From: a virus
Reading direction: 5' to 3' (one strand)
Virus record (IMG/VR): IMGVR_UViG_3300035034_000143
Location: 1-40,747 of that record
Length of the DNA: 40,747 nt
Shown here: piece after piece, positions 38,758 to 40,747 of the stretch
How positions within the stretch are numbered: the first letter of the stretch is position 1
Layout: the number at the start of each line of letters is the position of its first letter
Program-made: the position numbers and the translations under genes
Notes under the pieces: model-generated
What the model was told of the DNA's origin: nothing
The model's input: the letters and a program-made list of their open reading frames with translations, nothing else
Databases searched by the model: none

Positions 38758-39765
38758 ATGGCTACACTAAAAGAAATACGAGCAAAACTCAAAGATCAAG
38801 AAGCAAACAAAGGCGGCAACACCCAATCATACGGTGATAATGCTATTTTTCCATTCTGGAACATCAAAGAAGGCGAAACTACAGTTTTTCGTTTTTTACC
38901 TGATGGTAATACCGAAAACACATTCTTCTGGGCCGAACGTCTCATGATCAAACTGCCATTCGCAGGGATCAAAGGTGATACTGATTCACGTCCTGTACAA
39001 GTGCAAGTACCCTGCATGGAAATGTATGGCAAAACTTGCCCTGTACTTGCAGAAGTGCGTGGTTGGTTCAAAGATCCAGCATTAGAAGACATGGGCCGTA
39101 AATACTGGAAAAAGCGTTCTTATATTTTCCAGGGCTTTGTTACTGATACCCCATTAAAAGAAGAAACCCCACCTGAAAATCCGATTCGACGGTTCGTTAT
39201 CGGACCACAGATCTTCCAGATTATCAAGCAGGCTCTTATGGATCCTGATATGGAAGAACTGCCAACTGATTATACAGCCGGCATTGATTTCCGACTTAAC
39301 AAGACTAGTAAAGGCGGCTTTGCTGATTACTCTTCATCTAACTGGGCAAGACGCGATCGTCCACTTAGTGACGCAGAGCAGAAAGCAGTTGACGAGCATG
39401 GCTTGTTTGACCTCAGCGACTTCTTACCAAAAGAGCCTGATGACGTAGCAGTACAAGTTATCAAGGAAATGTTTGAAGCAAGCGTAGATGGCGAAGCATA
39501 CGATGCAGACCGTTGGAGCCAGTACTTCCGTCCAGCAGGCGTCAGTGCAAAGACTGGTGATCCCAACAAGGGCCCAGACGGTGCAGATAAGTCAGCAGTA
39601 AATACTAGCAAGCCAGCAGCTAAAACTGAAAGCACTCTAGCTGAAGACGAAGCAACTCTACCTTGGAACGACAATGCCAAGGAAGCAAAGACAGCGACTA
39701 AATCTGAAGGAGGCGGTAGTGCCCAGGATATACTGTCAATGATCCGTTCACGTCAAAGTCAGTAA
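38758..39765 (+). CDS. 32: Single-stranded DNA-binding protein gp32
   Basis: T4 gp32-type ssDNA-binding protein, coordinating replication, recombination and repair. The 335-residue protein has a basic N-terminal helix (KEIRAKLKDQEANKGG) for cooperative binding. The OB-fold core contains AIFPFWNIKEGETTVFRFLPDG, RRFVIGPQIFQIIKQALMDPD and GIDFRLNKTSKGGFADYSSS. An acidic Ser/Thr/Ala-rich tail (LAEDEATLPWND) ends QDILSMIRSRQ. Only two Cys (PCMEMYGKTC) lie where T4 has its zinc site (His and three Cys), so the zinc ligand set is incomplete. Length is similar to T4 (301). It has its own promoters and a strong terminator after it, then uvsX. Confidence 0.92.
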   Translation: MATLKEIRAKLKDQEANKGGNTQSYGDNAIFPFWNIKEGETTVFRFLPDGNTENTFFWAERLMIKLPFAGIKGDTDSRPVQVQVPCMEMYGKTCPVLAEVRGWFKDPALEDMGRKYWKKRSYIFQGFVTDTPLKEETPPENPIRRFVIGPQIFQIIKQALMDPDMEELPTDYTAGIDFRLNKTSKGGFADYSSSNWARRDRPLSDAEQKAVDEHGLFDLSDFLPKEPDDVAVQVIKEMFEASVDGEAYDADRWSQYFRPAGVSAKTGDPNKGPDGADKSAVNTSKPAAKTESTLAEDEATLPWNDNAKEAKTATKSEGGGSAQDILSMIRSRQSQ

Positions 39766-39774
39766 TAAGAATGC

Positions 39775-39797
39775 CTAGGGGGAGTCCTTCCCCCTAG
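39775..39797 (+). terminator. Rho-independent terminator after gp32
   Basis: A nine-base-pair stem, CTAGGGGGA (39775-39783) with TCCCCCTAG (39789-39797), with a five-base loop, followed by a T-rich stretch. Confidence 0.85.
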
Positions 39798-39824
39798 TAT
39801 TATTAACTAGCACAGGAGTCATTA

Positions 39825-40067
39825 ATGGCTAAATCTTTCGACCCAACAAAATTTAGAAAAGACATCACAAAAGCAATAACCGGTATGAGTACTGGATTTA
39901 ACGATCCTACTGACTGGGTCTCTACTGGCAGCTATGCCCTGAACTATCTAATCAGTGGAGACTTTCACCGAGGAGTACCACTAGGCAAAGTAACAGTGTT
40001 TGCTGGCGAAAGCGGCTGCTTGCCAAAAGAAGCAGTAGTACAGGTTCGATTAACAAAAAAAGGCTAG
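39825..40067 (+). CDS. uvsX: UvsX recombinase, N-terminal part ending in an ultra-short split N-intein
   Basis: RecA-family strand-exchange protein of T4-like phages. The first 64 residues match the UvsX N-terminus and lead into the nucleotide-binding site, FAGESG. The frame then enters a 16-residue intein N fragment (40017-40064) and stops. The Walker A motif is split between G and S: GESG here and SGKS in the downstream gene. No functional recombinase can form without trans splicing. The ATG has an AGGAG site upstream. Unlike gp17, no endonuclease lies between the halves; only 58 bases separate the stop from the next ATG. Confidence 0.9.
   Translation: MAKSFDPTKFRKDITKAITGMSTGFNDPTDWVSTGSYALNYLISGDFHRGVPLGKVTVFAGESGCLPKEAVVQVRLTKKG
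40017..40064 (+). other. Split intein of UvsX, N fragment (16 residues)
   Basis: CLPKEAVVQVRLTKKG: Cys1 and a truncated block A, ending at a TAG stop. This is about as short as any known natural N-intein; the VidaL group, also found in UvsX, has the same length. Confidence 0.85.
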
Positions 40068-40125
40068 CTGTATACTCTCGCAAACCTAGTAGAATGTGTT
40101 AATTCTATTATAAAGGAAATAAAAG
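40068..40125 (+). other. Intergenic gap between the uvsX halves
   Basis: 58 bases with no gene. It has a weak hairpin (TAGAAT 40090-40095 with ATTCTA 40102-40107) and an AAAGGA ribosome site before the ATG at 40126. Confidence 0.5.
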
Positions 40126-40494
40126 ATGATTGAAGAAAAGCAAGTAACAGTACAAGAGCTTAGAGAGCTATATCTCAGCGGCGAATATACTATTGAGATT
40201 GACACACCGGACGGATATCAGCCTATTGGAAAATGGTTTGACAAAGGTGTATTGTCTATGGTTAGAGTTGCCACAGCCACTTACGAAACAGTGTGTGCAT
40301 TTAATCATATGATTCAACTGGCTGACAATACATGGGTACAAGCCTGTGAGTTAGATGTAGGAGTAGATATACAAACTGCGGCAGGCATCCAGCCTGTTAT
40401 GTTAGTCGAAGATACAAGTGATGCAGAGTGTTACGATTTTGAAGTCATGCATCCGAATCATAGATATTACGGTGACGGAATCGTAAGTCATAAC
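40126..40494 (+). other. Split intein of UvsX, C fragment (123 residues)
   Basis: Starts MIEEKQVTVQELRELYL. It has a block-B-like segment, CAFNHMIQLADNTW, and C-terminal blocks CYDFEVMHPNHRYYGDGIVSHN before Ser+1. The penultimate His and terminal Asn are canonical. It carries everything except block A. Confidence 0.88.
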
Positions 40495-40747
40495 TCGGGT
40501 AAAAGTTATTTTTGCGCAGGTAATATTGTCAAAGATGCACAGGCACAAGGTATCTTTGTTGTACTTGTTGACAGTGAAAACGCACTTGACGAAAAGTGGC
40601 TACAGGCTCTTGATGTAGATACTAGTCCGACCAAGCTGCTCAAGCTAAACATGAGTATGATCGACGACGTTGCAAAGACTATCTCAACATTTATGATCGA
40701 CTACAAAGCATTGCCAGACGGAGATAGGCCCAAGGTGCTGTTTGTAA
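40126..40747 (+). CDS. uvsX: UvsX recombinase, C-terminal part with split C-intein (3' end outside window)
   Basis: The frame opens at ATG 40126 and runs off the right edge. The first 123 residues (40126-40494) are the intein C fragment. From Ser+1 the sequence is SGKSYFCAGNIVKDAQAQGI, then VVLVDSENALDEKWLQAL, which is the rest of the UvsX Walker A and the Walker B strand. Joined to the upstream half this gives GESGSGKS. AAAGGA lies 9 bases before the ATG. About 84 codons of extein are visible; the DNA-binding loops and C-terminus lie beyond the window. Confidence 0.9.
   Translation, partial: MIEEKQVTVQELRELYLSGEYTIEIDTPDGYQPIGKWFDKGVLSMVRVATATYETVCAFNHMIQLADNTWVQACELDVGVDIQTAAGIQPVMLVEDTSDAECYDFEVMHPNHRYYGDGIVSHNSGKSYFCAGNIVKDAQAQGIFVVLVDSENALDEKWLQALDVDTSPTKLLKLNMSMIDDVAKTISTFMIDYKALPDGDRPKVLFV

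Noticed and set aside
1-40747. tRNA genes or CRISPR arrays
   Set aside because: None was seen on reading both strands; no regularly spaced direct repeats. A tRNA scan was not possible here.

Overview
This window is the late structural and packaging region of a T4-like myovirus. The evidence is the run of recognisable T4-type genes: portal gp20, a gp67-like core protein, protease gp21, scaffold gp22, major capsid gp23, tail completion gp15, neck proteins gp14 and gp13, sheath gp18, tube gp19, head-completion nuclease gp4, small and large terminase gp16/gp17, ssDNA-binding gp32 and recombinase UvsX. The fibre proteins and the small accessory proteins look like those of marine or aquatic T4-like phages (cyanophage and pelagiphage type) rather than coliphage T4. 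The host cannot be read from this DNA. Both ends of the window cut through genes (gp20 at the left, uvsX at the right).

Layout. 1-7020: portal (its C-terminal part, with three inteins), a small conserved protein, gp67-like, gp21, gp22 and gp23, all on the plus strand. 7048-10507: two freestanding Vsr/EDxHD-like homing endonucleases, the first bracketed by two copies of the same terminator hairpin. 10604-19437: structural and fibre genes, ending in an S74-chaperone fibre and a frameshifted Gly-rich protein. 19448-22488: a minus-strand operon gp14-gp15-Nudix, divergent from gp13 across a palindromic late promoter. 23616-24479: a dNMP kinase with its own consensus sigma70-type promoter, facing a minus-strand HNH protein. 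24592-31145: gp18, gp19, a second tube-fold protein, a small protein, gp4 and gp16. 31215-37150: two small proteins with possible capsid-targeting leaders, an intein-free ATPase-only copy of gp17, then gp17 itself. 37161-40747: an unrecognised 482-residue protein, gp32 and uvsX.

The outstanding feature is the intein load. At least six inteins sit in three essential genes. The portal has three contiguous inteins separated by exteins of only 11 and 14 residues: one with an HNH nuclease, one minimal, and one with a remnant nuclease. gp17 carries a class-3-type intein with a LAGLIDADG nuclease in its Walker A motif. It is also fractured by an atypical split intein (31-residue N part, 114-residue C part) with a freestanding PD-(D/E)XK endonuclease gene between the halves. 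uvsX is fractured inside its Walker A motif by a split intein whose N part is only 16 residues. Directly upstream of gp17 lies a second, intein-free terminase ATPase gene that ends at the position where gp17 is split.

Expression signals are visible too. T4-type late promoter motifs (ATAAATA and variants) precede many genes. Several sit 1-4 bases after a hairpin that closes the previous gene. Four lie so close to the ATG that the mRNA would be leaderless. Early sigma70-like promoters appear before the dNMP kinase, gp32 and the first homing endonuclease.
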